From assembly GCA_036927565.1 (NCBI GenBank), contig JAYESD010000008.1, positions 22,276,100 through 22,340,099 on the forward strand: a stretch of DNA of 64,000 nt, read 5' to 3'. The DNA comes from Tuctoria greenei. Taxonomy: Eukaryota; Streptophyta; Magnoliopsida; Poales; Poaceae. The notes beneath the pieces are model-generated. The model saw nothing but the letters and a program-made list of their open reading frames with translations, was not told the origin of the DNA and did not search any database. Positions 1 through 11,745 of this stretch are shown here, in pieces. The position numbers and the translations under genes are program-made. Position 1 is the stretch's first letter. Each line of letters opens with the position of its first letter.

Positions 1-899
1 GATAATCCGATGTGCAGACTTACACACATCGGTCAATCACTCCAGTGAGCCTCAAGATCAAGCAAAAATCTGGAGGAAGAGCCACCGGATCATCCGATGA
101 GTAGAGAGATCAACATCGGTCTAACAACGGTCATATCTGACACAGTGACATCAGCTAATTTGGCTTTGACCGATGACAACTGAAGGGGAGACATCGGATC
201 ATCCGGTGTTCGCAGAGAAGTGATGTCAGCCTACTTTTCCAACGGCTATCTCGTGGAGGCTGGCTATTTATACCCCTTCAACCTGTCAAATCGACAAGAC
301 TTGAAGCCCAGACATACTCTACACATCCTAGAGCATTCAAGCAATAGAGCAACCACTTTCACATCATTTGTTCATCATTTGTACACCAAGAAATAGGCTA
401 GAACTAGCTAGAGATAGTGCTTGGGTGCCTCCATTCTTGGTGATTGGAGTCTCTAGTGTAGTGAGAGCCCAAAGGGAGTGACCCTTGGTGTGTGCAACTT
501 CCGGAGCTTGCCAAGAGGATTGTGGAAGCCCGGAGGATCCCAAAAGTGTACAAGGCTTGAGCTCCACCTTGCCAAGGTTGGCGAACGGAGAAGAATAGTG
601 AAGAAGCCCCTAGTCTCGGTGACTTGGGAGTGGCAAAACCCTTCGGTGGGTGCCACAACGTGGACGTAGGAAGATCCTTGTGATCTTACCGAACCACGGG
701 ATAAACTCCGTGTCCTTTTGAGCGTTTGCATCCCTCTCCCTTTTACTCTTATGCAATCTTCATTCCGCAACTTTAATTTACATTGATTGCATAGTTTAAT
801 TGCATAGGGAATTGGGCTTTAAGTTGTTAGTTCTTAATCGTCTTAAAATTTGAAAGAAAGCCCAATTCACCCCCCCTCTTGGGCGTTTCGATCCTTACA
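1..899 (+). repeat. 3' part of a SIRE-type Ty1/copia LTR
   Basis: This stretch matches, with small differences, the 3' two-thirds of the LTR at 61315-62745 and ends with the same terminus (CTTACA at 894-899). It carries two copies of the word CGGATCATCCG (86-96 and 195-205) upstream of a TATA-like box (CTATTTATACC, 264-274), the same order as in the other copy. The LTR start lies outside the window, so I cannot tell a solo LTR from the 3' LTR of a full element. Gypsy element A begins directly after it; an insertion into that element would give GCAGG (900-904) as the target duplication, which cannot be tested here. Confidence 0.85.
264..274 (+). promoter_or_regulatory. TATA-like box of the copia LTR
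   Basis: The sequence CTATTTATACC occurs here and at the equivalent place in the second LTR (about 62098-62108), each time about 60-70 bp after the last CGGATCATCCG word. Its position upstream of a transcribed-looking region fits the U3/R boundary of an LTR. Confidence 0.5.
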
Positions 900-1038
900 G
901 CAGGTAGCTACACTTTTAGTGGTGTGACTGTGTCAAGTATTGCTTGAACTTCTCGGACCCTCCCGGAGGGGTTCGGATGTTCTCCCGGAGGACCGACCCA
1001 ACTCTGTGTATAGACTCTATAATTTACATTGCGTGTAA

Positions 1039-2796
1039 TTACAGACTCACCTCCGTGATACTAAGCGTAAAACTTACGGTGGTGCTCAATGTTTCAAGGA
1101 TTAGGAAGCAGGGTACCATCCTCAGTTGCCAAGCAAACGCATCTGGGACGGATACTTTGATCACTCGAAAGAGACCTTCGCATCTGGGGGAAATTTTGTT
1201 CATCCCTTCTCGAGTTAGTATTCTCCGCAGCACCAGATCGCCTTCCTCGAGCTGTCGGTTACGCACATGCCTTTGATAATAGCGCTGGAGCGCCTGGCGA
1301 TAACATACATTTTGAACAGTTGCTTGGCACCTTCCCTCGTCGACGAGGTCAAGGTCTTCACGTCGGAGTTGGTCCTGTGTGGCTTCGTCAAAGGTCCAGA
1401 CCCAGAGTGACCCCATGGTGATCTCCGGAGCAAGGACTACTTTAGCTCCGTACACTAGGAAGAATGGTGTCTCTCCAGTAGACCGGTTAGGTGTTGTCCT
1501 GCTTGCCCACAGTGCGGACAGAAGCTCCTCAATCCAGTTGACTCTGTGTTTTTTCAGGCGCTCATAAGTGCGCGTCTTGAGTCCTTTTTGTATTTCTGCA
1601 TTTGCTCTCTCGGCCTGGCCATTACTTGCCGGGTGAGCTACTGATGTGTAGCTGACTTGAATGTCGAGGTCTTCGCAATACTCTTGAAATGCTACACTTG
1701 TGAATTGGGTTCCATTGTCAGCGATGACTCTATTCAGAACTCCAAATCTGCATACTATGGACATCAATAACTTGATAGTTGATTGCTTATTGATAGTCAC
1801 AACTGGAGTTGCTTCCGGCCACTTGGTGAACTTGTCGATGGTGACATACAGGAACCTGTAACCTTCGATAGCTTTTGGTAAAGGTCCCAAAATGTCTATG
1901 CCCCACACGGTGAATGGCCATGTTGGAGGTATCATCTGTAGTGACTGAGCTGCAGTGTGAATTTGTTTTGCATGAAACTGGCACACTTCACACTTTTTCA
2001 CCAACTCAACTGCATCCTGGAGTCTTGTAGGCCAGTAGAAGCCATGCGGAAAGACTTTACCGACTAGCGTGCGGGAAGACGTGTGGTTCCCACACTCGCC
2101 TCCATGGATCTCTACGAGGAGCTCGCGGCCTTCTTCCCTTGTAATGCACCGCATTAGGACGCTATTGGCACTGCGCCGGTAGAGATCCCCTTCTACCAGC
2201 ATGTATCTTTTAGTCAATCTGATGATCCGGTCAGCGGATACACCATCTTCAGGAATGTGGTTGTCTTTCAAGTAGCTCCGAATCTCCGAGATCCATGCAT
2301 CGGAGCTAACTTGAGCTTCTGAGTCTTGCGTGTTGGGTTGCTCGAAGCTTCTTGGAGCACCTACGACCCTTGGTGGACGCCATGGTAACAGGGCCATCGG
2401 GACCGCTAGCTTTGAGGTGGTGGTCTCGCCCCCTTCACTCAGTTCGGCGGGCTGAGCAGTTGGTCTTGACAATCTCTGAACAAAGACTCTGTCGGGAGCC
2501 GGAGCTCTAGTTGAATCCTTCATGGAGAGTTCGTCAACTTCGGCGTTGTTGAGACGCTGGACATGGCAGGAGTCCAGGACGTAGAAGTCCTTCTGGAGCT
2601 TCTGGACTTCAAGGAGATAAGCAGCGAGTTGAGGGTTGTTGCAGCTGCATTCGCCTTTGACTTGTTTGACGATGAGCTGCGAGTCAACCTTCACTAGCAT
2701 CCGCTTGACGCCATAAGATAGCGCCACCTTGAGCCCATAAATGAGAGCTTCATACTTCGCCATGTTATTGGTCGCCTTGAAATCAAGGTGCACCAT
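1039..2796 (-). pseudogene. pol: gypsy A: second RNase H and integrase region
   Basis: A 585-residue open stretch. The first part is the Tat-type additional RNase H (starting MVHLDFKATNNM), in which the family's conserved AEYEAL reads AKYEAL, so the catalytic Glu is replaced by Lys. The integrase part follows: a zinc-binding region with HGGECGNH and CEVCQFH, then the catalytic core with WGIDILGP (about 1886-1910) and a later Asp in IADNGTQFTS and Glu in GQAERANAEIQ. It ends in a C-terminal region with the DLVLRRI motif. The open frame begins inside the RNase H domain because the upstream part lies in a different frame. The lost catalytic residue and frame change make it a pseudogene. Confidence 0.85.
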
Positions 2797-3635
2797 GTAT
2801 TTGACCTTCTCCCCGATCGGAGTGAGGAGAAGTATTCTAGCTCCGGCCTCCTGCTTCTACACGGAGCCGTTGAAGTAGAGGGTCTAATGAGGCTCGATGA
2901 AGACCGGAACCTTCAGCTATGCCTTCTGCTCACTGGGGCCCCCAGGATTTGATGGAGAAGGCGTCCACTCCACCACGAAATCAGCCATGGCTTGACTCTT
3001 GATAGCTTGTCGCAACAGGAATTCGAGATTGAATTATGCCAGCTCCGTTGCCCACTTGGCGATATTCCAAGTAGAGTTAGGGTTATGCATAATAGCATGT
3101 AGTGGATATGAATTACCACTGATATCTTGTGGGCTTGAAAGTAATGATGAAGCTTCCTTGAGGCAATAAGAACTGTGTAAAGCAGCTTATGCACCTCAAT
3201 GTATCGAGTCTTGGCATCATGGAGTACTTCACTGATGAAGTACACTGGACGTTGGACGGTTTGGACTCTCCCGGAGGGGGCCAGAGCTTCTTCTTCATCA
3301 ACCCGGACCTTCCCAGAGAGGTCCGGACCTTCCCGTTGATCTTCCCGAACCCTCCCGGAGGGGTCCAAAACTTCTTCTTGTTCAATCCGAACCCTCCGAG
3401 AGGAGTTTGGATTTTCTTGAACAGTTGTGTTAACTCCCTCAGATGAGAGAGGTTGATCCTCTAGCATTTTGCCTTGAAGATCCGTGCCTGGGGGCTGGGA
3501 CCCAGACTTGCCTTCAGGTAGCTCCAGACCCTCGCGGAGGGGTTTGGGCTTCTGAATTGGAGATGGTTCGAGTCTTTCCGCAACTAGGACCATGCTGACA
3601 ACCTCTGTAGTTGCAGTAAAGTAGTAGAGGCTCAC
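2797..3635 (-). pseudogene. pol: gypsy A: first RNase H end and Ser/Pro/Glu-rich linker
   Basis: This piece is in a different frame from its neighbours. It encodes a repetitive linker with units such as DPSGRVRED and DLSGKVRVD, followed by the first RNase H segment recognisable as YFISEVLHDAKTRYIEVHKLLYTVLIASRKL. The equivalent in element B is 28320-28700. The linker DNA contains repeated near-palindromes of the type GACCCTCCCGGAGGGGTCC. A frameshift after IHIHYMLL turns the rest into nonsense until the next frame resumes near 2800. Confidence 0.7.
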
Positions 3636-3639
3636 CAGG

Positions 3640-4560
3640 GTTCGGAGCCACCAAGATTGGTAGTGTGGTGAGGAGCTACTTGAGCTCTTGTAATGCCTTT
3701 TCTGCTTCTTCAGACCAATGGAAAGGTTCGACCTTCCTCAATAACTTGAAGAAGGGTAGTGCTCGCTCTGCCAGTCTTGAGATAAACCGGCTGAACGTAG
3801 CTAAACATCCAGTTAGCTTCTAGACATCCTTGATGCGGGCTGGGGGCCGCATGTCTTCTATAGCCTTGATCTTCGTCGGGTTTGACTAAATTCCTCAGCG
3901 AGTCACCAAGAATCCGAGAAACTTCCCGGAGCTAACCCCGAAGACACACTTGCCCGAGTTCAGCTTGGTGCACGTGATGCGCAACTTGTCGAAGATGGCT
4001 TGCAGGTTGTCAAGGAGTGACTCTTTGTTCTTGACCTTCATGACGATGTCGTCGACGTACACCCCCACCAAGTCCCCGATTAGCTCTCCAAATGTTTTGT
4101 GCATAGCTCGCACAAAAGTTGAAGCAGCGTTCTTGAGACCAAAAGGCATGATAGTATAACAATACAATCCATCTACTATTATGAAGGCAATATGTTCTTC
4201 ATATTCCCTAGACATTTGGATTTGATGATATCCGGAGTATGCATCTAGGAAACACAATAGCTCACACCCGGAGGTGGAGTCCACTATCTGATCTATTCTA
4301 GGTAGTGGAAATGGATCTTTTGGACATGCCTTATTTAAGGTGGTGTAGTCGATACACATCCGAAGCTTCCAGCCGGCCTTGGGTACAACGAATGGGTTTG
4401 CCAACCATCTTGGGTGATGGACCTCCCGGATGAAACCAGCTTCAGGCAGTTTCTTGATCTCTTGACAGATGAAGTTTCGTCGCTCGACTGATTACTTCTA
4501 AGGCTTCTGGTGTACTGGCCGTGCGTCGGGATAAATCTTCAGGCTGTGCTCAATCACGTC
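3640..4560 (-). pseudogene. pol: gypsy A: reverse transcriptase
   Basis: The best-preserved part (3895-4404) encodes the RT palm: WKLRMCIDYTTLNKACPKDPFPLPRID, then FLDAYSGYHQI, FGLKNAASTF and the active-site YVDDIVMKVKN (about 4035-4075). The parts on either side match the RT N terminus (DARPVHQKP region near 4500-4540) and the thumb/connection (about 3640-3890), but contain stops such as the one just before 3895. The parallel ORF in element B (28607-29728) shows what is missing. Confidence 0.85.
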
Positions 4561-4641
4561 CCTAGGGATCCAAGGAATTTTTGACGATTGCCAGGCAAAC
4601 ACGTAAACATTCGCCCGAAGGAATGTGATGATCACGAGTTC

Positions 4642-5502
4642 CTATTCGTCGTCCTGACCTCCGGTTATACGGGTGATCTGGGCAGTATCGGAACCAATTT
4701 GGATGATTTTGACGGGTACGTCGGTGTCGCCGCTTGGTTGCACACCTGGTGTGGAGGTCGAGCATCGATGACGAGTACTCGGAGGTTGAGCAGCTAGATC
4801 TTTGCCAGATGTTCCCTCCTGCGCTGTTGCAAGTGCGTGGAGTTCTTCCTGCGCAGTGACTCCTGAAGTGCGATCTCTGTGGATCCGGAGAACGCCCGAA
4901 GGTGTCGACATCTTCAACACCAGGTAGCCGTAGTGAGCTGCGACCATGAACCTATACAGGGCAGGCCTGCCTAGGGTGGCGTTGAAGGGCAGGTTGATGT
5001 GAGCAACATCGAAGACCAGCTTCTCGGTCCTGTATTTCTCCCAAGTCTCGAAAGTCACTGGGAGTGTAATGGATCCGAGAGGACTGATGGCCCTCGGACC
5101 TACCCCACAGAATGGACATGAGGGGCGAAGGTCCAAGAGTCAGAGATGGATCTTCATGAAATCTTCAAAGCTCAAGAGGTTGAGTGTTGCGCCTCCATCT
5201 ACCAAGACATGGTAGAGTTGGACATTGTTGATGGTTGGAGACACCATCAGTGGCAGTTGGCTAGCTCCGACCATGTTCCTGGGGCAGTCTGTTGCATCGA
5301 AAGTGATGGGAGTGTCCATCCACTTTTGATGTTTTTCTACCTTGGCGGTAGGAGCTACAGAAGCCATTTCCTGCCGCATAGTCTCGAGGATGCGACAAGA
5401 GGTGATATCCCAAGATCCCCCATATATGGTATTGAGGGTCTTGCGATGATCGTTGTCAAAGATGTCAGAGTCATCGTTGGCTGTGTTGTAGACAACCTTC
5501 AA
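4642..5502 (-). pseudogene. pol: gypsy A: aspartic protease region
   Basis: Two open pieces in the same frame (4642-5136 and 5140-5502) are separated by one stop codon. The first carries the retropepsin-like motif LVDGGATLNLLS, the second FDVAHINLPFNATLGRPALY, a conserved downstream protease segment. The piece ends with TAG at the protease/RT boundary, the same position as in element B. A stop right after the active-site region means the protease cannot be made as one chain. Confidence 0.8.
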
Positions 5503-5551
5503 GACCTTCTTGGGGTCCTGAAAGCCTAGCTCCGTATCACCCGGAGCTTCA

Positions 5552-6893
5552 TCAACTTTTTGGTTTCCTTTCCGCAGGCGGAAAGGAGCTTCTTCTCGAC
5601 GCTTGTTGTAGTGCTAGACAAGATTTTGGACCTCCTGACAGTCTCATAGGCTGTGTTTGTCCGTTTTGTGGATCGGACACCACACCTTTGGACCACCGTC
5701 GTCTTCTAATGAAGGTCGAGGTCGCTTTTTGGGGCGGGCCCCCAGCCACCCGGAGCTGCAGCTGCCGCAGCAGTAGGTGTGTCGGTCGACGACTTCTTTT
5801 TGCCGTTAGACTTTTTCTTCTTCTTTCCACCACCGGAGGTAGTGTCTTCAGCTTTGGAGGACTTTTTATTAGCCTCCAGAGCTGGCTTAGAGTGCATTTC
5901 CCGGCCCTTAGCAGCTCGGGCGCATTTGTCAGCCAGGCTGAATAACTCCGTGACGCTGGTGACCTCCTTCGTCACCAGCTCCTCCAACATCTTCTTGTCT
6001 CTGACACCCTGTCTGAATGCCACGATGACTGAAGCGTTGGAGATAGAGTGAATGGTATTGGGTACCTGAGAAAAATGCTGAATGAAGGATCGCAACGATT
6101 CTCCCGACTTTTGCTGCACAACAAAAAGGTCCAGTTCGGTGCCGAGCTGGGTGTAGGAACTCCCGAAGTTGGCAGTGAACTGTTGGCATAGCTCCGTCCA
6201 ACTGTTGATAGAGTCAGGCGGTGGACTCATGAACCAAAACCTAGCGGATCCAGTCAAAGCCATTGGAAAATAATTGGCCATCACAACCTCATTGCCACCC
6301 TCCGCTAGAATGGCAGTGGAGTATATCTGGAGGAACTCGATGGGGTTGACAGTCCAATCAAATTTCTTCGGCAGATGAGGCCAGAACTTCTGCGGCCAAT
6401 GGACCATGCGAATGTGCATGGCCAGGGCTGAGCAGCTGCCCCCCACTCCTGAAGGAGGAGGGTTTTCCCGAGTCTCTCGCCTTTTGCGAGCGCACTCGAT
6501 ATGGACGCGGTCATCCTGCTGTCTGTAGCGGCGGTCAAGTTCTGACCGTGGATCATGCGTCGGGAGTCTCGATGCGGTGTGAGTGCGACGCGCCCCAGAG
6601 GGCATCGACATCACTTGCTGAGACACATCATGCCTCCGGTGCTGTTCAGTGTGAGGACCAAGTATTCCACACAAGGTCCTACGCTGAGAAGGTGCCTTCC
6701 CAGAAGGGGGAGGACCATGGATGCTGATGACATTAGTTGTGGCTTCAACCATATGCTGCACATCAGCACGCCACTGCTCCATCGCACCCTGAGGTGCTCC
6801 GTGCGCTGGTGGGCGATCCAGAAGAGTACACGCAGCGATCAGCGCGCTCTCGGAGTTGTTGTGTGTCAATGCAGTGACCGACACCAGGACCAC
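5552..6893 (-). pseudogene. gag: gypsy A: gag
   Basis: A 395-residue open stretch (5706-6893) contains the retrotransposon gag core: HLPKKFDWTVNPIEFLQIYSTAI, followed by ANYFPMALTGSARFWFMSPPPDSI and WTELCQQFTANFGSSY. After it comes a Lys-rich and Ala-rich tail. The zinc-binding segment (CPIHKTDKHS-like) lies in another frame at 5552-5705. Relative to element B the coding strand is shifted at the gag/protease border. Gag would build the virus-like particle in the cytoplasm. Confidence 0.85.
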
Positions 6894-7065
6894 ATCCTGC
6901 TATCCAGCATCGTTAGCTTGAGCGGGTGGAGGTGGTGCGACGCCCGCTAGAACAACAGCACCTGCTAGCTGTTGCACATTGGAGGTATTCCCCCAAGTAG
7001 GTTGCGTAGCATTGCTGTTGGATGATCCTGCGGCGGAGTTCACCATCTTGAAATCTCAAACCTGC

Positions 7066-7084
7066 CCCCCTACCTGGCGCACCA
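7066..7084 (-). other. primer-binding site of gypsy A
   Basis: Read on the minus strand, TGGTGCGCCAGGTAGGGGG begins two bases after the 5' LTR end. It starts with TGG, complementary to a tRNA 3' CCA end, as expected for minus-strand DNA priming. I do not name the tRNA. Confidence 0.65.
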
Positions 7085-7086
7085 AA

Positions 7087-7927
7087 TGTCTAAGTGTGCG
7101 ATCGACACTTCCCTCGGTACTACTAGATCGTTGCCCGCGGAGGTTCTTGATTGATTGGGGCGCGCGTGAGATTACAAACAAGATGATGACACGAGGGATT
7201 TTACGTGGTTCGGGCCTCCTGAGCGTAACACCCTACTCCACGGGTTGTGTGTTGTATGTATGAATTTGAGTGGCACTAGTTAGCGTGTGAGTTTGCCCGT
7301 CCATGTACCGTGCGGTGCAACCCTTTTATAGTCGAAGGACTGGCCGTTACAATACTTGCCTGACCTGACATGTGGCCCTGACGTAGTTAATAGCCTAATA
7401 CCTAATCTACGAGTATCAAGTGTGATTAACAATGTGATAACGCGCCTTAATGATGGCGTTACCCCTATTAATAGCCCACTGATCGTGTGTCATTAGTATA
7501 GCATTAATGACACGTAATCAGGTCTTAAAAATGTCGCTTTAATTGTCCCTTGAAAGTCCGAGCCGTTGGAGATCTATCAGTCTTTCATTAAGGTCCTAGG
7601 TCTGGAACCTCGACACGTTGCGGCTCCGGAGATTCCCATCATGGGGAGGCAGGTCCGGAGCCACTATACATGTGGCAGTATCGGAGCTTCCCTCTACTAG
7701 GGTTAGGTCTGGGGTCACTGGACATGTGGCAAGACTGGAGCTTCCCTATGAAGGGAGTTAGCTCTGACCTTGTGTTGCACGTGGCAATGTCGGAGCTACC
7801 CAAACGAGGGAGACGGGTCCAGTACCGTGTAACACGTGCAGTCTTTGGAGGTCTCCAACTTGGACTGGTGGAACTCCTTAGTGTTTTTTGCGGTATTATG
7901 GGGTACCCAGTACGCAGGGTACCGAAA
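7087..7927 (-). repeat. 5' LTR of gypsy A
   Basis: The segment runs from TGTCTAAG next to the primer-binding site to the GGGTACCGA terminus that also ends the element B LTRs. Shared internal blocks include the TGGTTCGGGCC / CCCTACTCCACGGG region and a minus-strand TATA box. It has repeated words of the CTCCGGAG / CGGAGCTT type between 7620 and 7800. The outer end should be ACA but reads AAA, so its edge is good to a few bases only. Confidence 0.8.
7322..7331 (-). promoter_or_regulatory. TATA box of the gypsy A LTR
   Basis: On the minus strand this reads CTATAAAAGG, a canonical TATA box. The same word is at the same relative place in both element B LTRs (20444-20453 and 36436-36445). Confidence 0.6.
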
Positions 7928-8328
7928 AATGCTCACTAACACTCTTGTAGCGAGCGAGTGAGCGACCCACCTGATCTGGTCACCTCTAGCACGAAAATCA
8001 CCACCGCCACTACCTGTGCCCTCGCCGGCCCACCGCATGCCGGGAGGAGTCCCTAGTCACATCAAGTTGCATGGTTGTTGAGCTCATGTTGTCCTTACGT
8101 TGCCATCAAGCTCATGCCAATGAATCCACGCACAAGATCTGCGGGTCCACCCAACGGATCTCTCGCCCACCGCCTCGAGGATGGTGTCGTCCACCATCTC
8201 CGGTCATCATAGCTCGCCACGAGCTGTCGTCACCACTTCTTCATCATGTGCTGCTACCAGAACCAACCGACGCCTCAATCTCTAGTAGAAGTGCTTCGTC
8301 GGAGGGGGGGGGGGTCTCAGCACCCACT
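7928..8328. other. intergenic stretch, nothing recognised
   Basis: No ORF with a known domain and no clear terminal repeats. It ends with a run of about a dozen G (near 8301-8314) shortly before the MITE. Candidate short ORFs look like chance. Confidence 0.4.
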
Positions 8329-8331
8329 TTA

Positions 8332-8698
8332 GGGCCAGTTTGGAATGCAGGGTTTTTAAAGGATTTTTGGAGGAAGTGATTCTTTTGGAAAGGAAAATGA
8401 GAACCATGTTGGGAATGCAGGAATACATCGATTCTTTCCTCAGGAAAGGAAGCAAATCCCTTGTTTTTCACAGGAATGAAACCCTCCATCCAAAACAAAG
8501 GAATTCTGTGGCTGGCTCATCTCCTCTGTCTCTCTCTTGCTTCCTCCGTTTTGACTCCTGTAATCCAAACATCAGAGTTTTCTTTTTCCTCCAGTTTGGA
8601 TTCCTGTGGTTTTCTCACTTTTTTCATTCCTGTATTTTATCCATTCATATGTTTTTTCCTATTCCTACGATTTTCATTCCTACGTTCCAAACATGACC
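8332..8698. mobile_element. Tourist-like (PIF/Harbinger) MITE
   Basis: The left end GGGCCAGTTTGGAATGCAGG and the right end read in reverse, GGTCATGTTTGGAACGTAGG, form imperfect 20-bp terminal inverted repeats. They are flanked by the 3-bp duplication TTA (8329-8331 and 8699-8701), typical of PIF/Harbinger. At 367 bp with no coding capacity it is non-autonomous. Confidence 0.85.
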
Positions 8699-8701
8699 TT
8701 A

Positions 8702-9153
8702 CTTGTGGTCATCACACCTCCACGACACCGCCCGCCAACACCACTAGGTGAACTAAATCTTTACATGGGTAGCCAGATCCAACTGTCAAGTATATAATAG
8801 AACATTATATGCAGGTGATGGTAGTTCCACGTATGATTTTCATGTTTATTACCTGAAAAGGCTCAATTATAATGTTTTTTTGAAAGCTCAGAAGGAGGAT
8901 CCCCCGCATAATATCATATAAGAAGAAGAATTGCCCAGTTTATAAGGAAAACCGGATCTGAAAATCGTATCACAAAGAGGATGATAACACACATTTAACC
9001 GGTGAACCAAACAACACTAGCCCTTGAAAATCTAAAGATGAACGACTCACTCCATACCTAGCTGTTTGTTAGAGGTAACAAAAAACTTCCCTATAATGTC
9101 CTTCCGCAAAGAATGACATCTTCAAGAAGGGAAATGACATAGATACGCCACCA
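8702..9153. other. intergenic stretch, nothing recognised
   Basis: AT-rich sequence with no convincing coding region. The border with the copia remnant to the right is not sharp. Confidence 0.4.
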
Positions 9154-10990
9154 TTGCTAACTAGGTTTTTACCCGGAGGATCTGCGGGGAGGGGTACCTC
9201 GATAACACCTCAACAGATCTCACGGTCTGATGCACCGTTGTTATCGGCTCGATTTTCTGGCAAGGCTAGAATTTCACCTGTACCCAAACTCTCGCACCCC
9301 AACAGACTACTGTACGGGGGTCTCCCATCACCATCACCAATATCTAGAATCGACGGCCACCCGACTCCTTCACCACATGTACAAACAAAACAACCACTAA
9401 AGAAACCACATATCCCACACACATTGACAACCAGGGCCAAAGCAGGAATTTTTTGTCCCAATCCGAAATATGCCACGACAAAAACTCTTTCCACAACAAC
9501 CACACATTTATCAGCCATCCCAAAATTTGTCTCTCAAGGACACAAATTTGCTTCACGCAATGTATAGTTTGATGCTCTCAAAGTCAATCACACCTGAACA
9601 ATTGTGCCCCTTCCTTCTAATGCCAACATAGTGACTGGAAAATGAGTTTTCAAACATAAATTTTGTCCAGATGGCACATTTGACAAGCACAAAGCTCGTT
9701 GGGTCGTTCGAAGGTTTAAACAACAAGATGGAGTTGATTTTACTGAAACTTTTGCATCTGTTATCAAGCCAGCTACCATACGAATTGTACTTACCATACG
9801 AACTGTGCTGACTCTTGCAGCTTCTTGTCGCTGGCCTGTAAAGCAGCTGGATGTATCAAATGATTTTATTCATGGACATCTACACGGAAAAGTGTATTGA
9901 AATCAACCTACTGGTTTCGTTGATGAACAAATGTTGGATGCAGTATATCTTTTGTCTCGCTCACTATTTGGCCTCAAACAGGCGCCCAATGCCTGGTTTT
10001 AGAGGTTTGCCTCATTTGTCGTTTAGATTGATCTTCAACCAACTCATTTTGATTCTTCGTTGTTTGTCTATTGCAAAGGGCTATAGATTGATTATCTATT
10101 GTTATATGTCGATGCCATAACACCGACAACATCATCTGAACATCTCCTCCAAAGCATCACAAAACTTCTTCAGTTTCAGTTTGCAAGTAAAAGCATGGGT
10201 ACTGCCGTACTTCCTGGGCATTGACATTCACCAATCAGACTTGAGCTTCTTCCTTTCTCAAGAGAAATATGCCGAAGACCTATTACAATGTGCTGGTATA
10301 TCCAATTGCAAGCCTATCATGACCCCTGTTGATACAAAAGCAAAGCTGACAAGTTCAAGTGGTGTTCACATCAACGAACCATCTGAATATCGTCAGCTAG
10401 CAGGAGCACTGCAATATTTGACGATAACACGACTAGACATTTTGTATGTAGTTCAACAAATTTGCCTTCATATGCACGATACACATGACTGCCATCTCAT
10501 TCTACTTAAGAGATTTTTTAGATATATTCAAGGTACAACTTCTATGGGGCTTCATCTCCATGCTGCTCCTTCTACCTCGATTACCGGCAATTCACTTGTT
10601 TCTTGGTCCAGCAAGAGACAACCAATTGTCTCGTGATCCAATGCCGAGGATGAATATTGGGCAGTGGTTGATGCAGCTACTGAATACGTATTATGCGGCA
10701 ACTATTGCAGGAACTGCACTGTGATAGAGACAAGGTGACACTCGTTCATAGTGACAATGTGTCTGCTGTCTACATGGCGCATAGTCCGATTCATCATCAC
10801 AGAACAATGCACATAGATATCGACATTCACTTTGTTCGGGAACACATCGCACTACGAAAACTACGGTTTCATCACGTTCCAAGTGATCAACAATTCGCTG
10901 ATGTTATGATCAAAGAACTGCTATCTTTGGTGTTCAATCATTTTCAGTCCAGCCTTTGCATCGGCAACAACATAGCTTCAATTGTGGCAG
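9154..10990 (+). pseudogene. pol: Ty1/copia pol remnant (Ale/Retrofit-like)
   Basis: Fragments in shifting frames follow the copia pol order. 9400-9570 encodes the integrase-RT spacer ending in TRAKAGIFCPNPKYA. 9690-9900 encodes the RT start (KARWVVRRFKQQDGVDFTETF, then RCWPVKQLDVSNDFIHGHL with gaps). 10181-10636 encodes the RT end and RNase H start (YFLGIDIHQSDLSFFLSQEKYAEDLL, then SWSSKRQP). 10693-10960 encodes the RNase H end (VHSDNVSAVYMAHSP, HIDIDIHFVREHI, FADVMIKEL). The nearest relative in this window is the copia at 42701-47529. No LTRs are seen, and the tail was copied in the tandem duplication that follows. Confidence 0.85.
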
Positions 10991-11191
10991 TTGTTAGCAA
11001 TAGTTATCTGTTTGGTCTTCAACAACTACTCTTCCACACACATTGCGCATGGCATGCTTGACCACGTTTACTTCTTACGCTCCATCACTGACTACTAGGA
11101 TCGTTGGTTATGCATTTTATTATATACTAAAAGTTTATTGCTTTGTATGTAGTTCAAAAATAAACTACAAAGCGATAATTTTTTTAGAACG

Positions 11192-11263
<72 letters not shown>

Positions 11264-11745
11264 TCGATCATGAGATCAATGCATTCTGATTGACTATACG
11301 TTTATACCTCGTTTTGATTTTTTTCCTCCCTTCTCATGAGATAGAGCATGCTTGGATTGTTACCAATGTCTACCTTACCAAATTTTGGTAGTTGATAAGT
11401 GTGTATTTGAATTGAAGCTAAAATTTGGCAAGCCAATTCACTTATATGATGTGCTAGTTCATTTTTGTTACCAATATTGGTCAAATTTTGGGTGGTCAAT
11501 TCCTCCGCTAATATTTGGTAAAGCTAATGTATCGATAAGGTAAACAAAGTTGAAAACCAAACATAGCTTATACGTCTATACCACCTTCGCAAGAAAAAAG
11601 TGGGGTAGGAGCTTTCGTAAAAAAAAAAGTGAGGTAAATAAACTGAAAGGAAAAGAAAAAAAATATTCGGAGAACGTGAGTGCCTGTCCGCGCAGGAGAG
11701 AGCTACCAAACTCGGATTATGATACGGGTGGCGGGCGAGTGGGCC
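10646..11745 (+). repeat. tandem duplication, copy 1 (1100 bp)
   Basis: Starts at GAGGATGAATATTGG and ends at GTGGGCC. It contains the end of the copia RNase H, a dinucleotide AT repeat, AT-rich sequence and the 5' flank of the DUF1218 gene. The second copy follows directly. GCC is present at all three borders (10643-10645, 11743-11745, 12831-12833). Confidence 0.95.
11194..11262. repeat. (AT)n microsatellite, 69 bp
   Basis: A pure AT dinucleotide run in copy 1 of the tandem duplication. Confidence 0.95.

Larger units (their letters stand above)
900..7927 (-). mobile_element. Ty3/gypsy retrotransposon A (Tat lineage), left-truncated and decayed
   Basis: Read on the minus strand the order is 5' LTR (7087-7927), primer-binding site, gag, protease, reverse transcriptase, RNase H, integrase: the Ty3/gypsy order. 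A second RNase H domain before integrase places it in the Tat lineage. Element B at 20176-32139 is a clear relative. The element breaks off at 900, where a copia LTR abuts it, so its 3' LTR and any antisense ORF are missing from the window. Frames change between gag, protease/RT, linker and integrase, and stops occur, so it cannot make a working polyprotein. Confidence 0.9.

Noticed and set aside
364..770. Short ORFs on both strands inside the copia LTR
   Set aside because: They are small, overlap in several frames and recur in the LTR at 61315-62745 with stops at other places. LTR sequence, not genes.
11040..11273. ORF ending in a long Ile-Tyr repeat
   Set aside because: It is the translation of the AT microsatellite.
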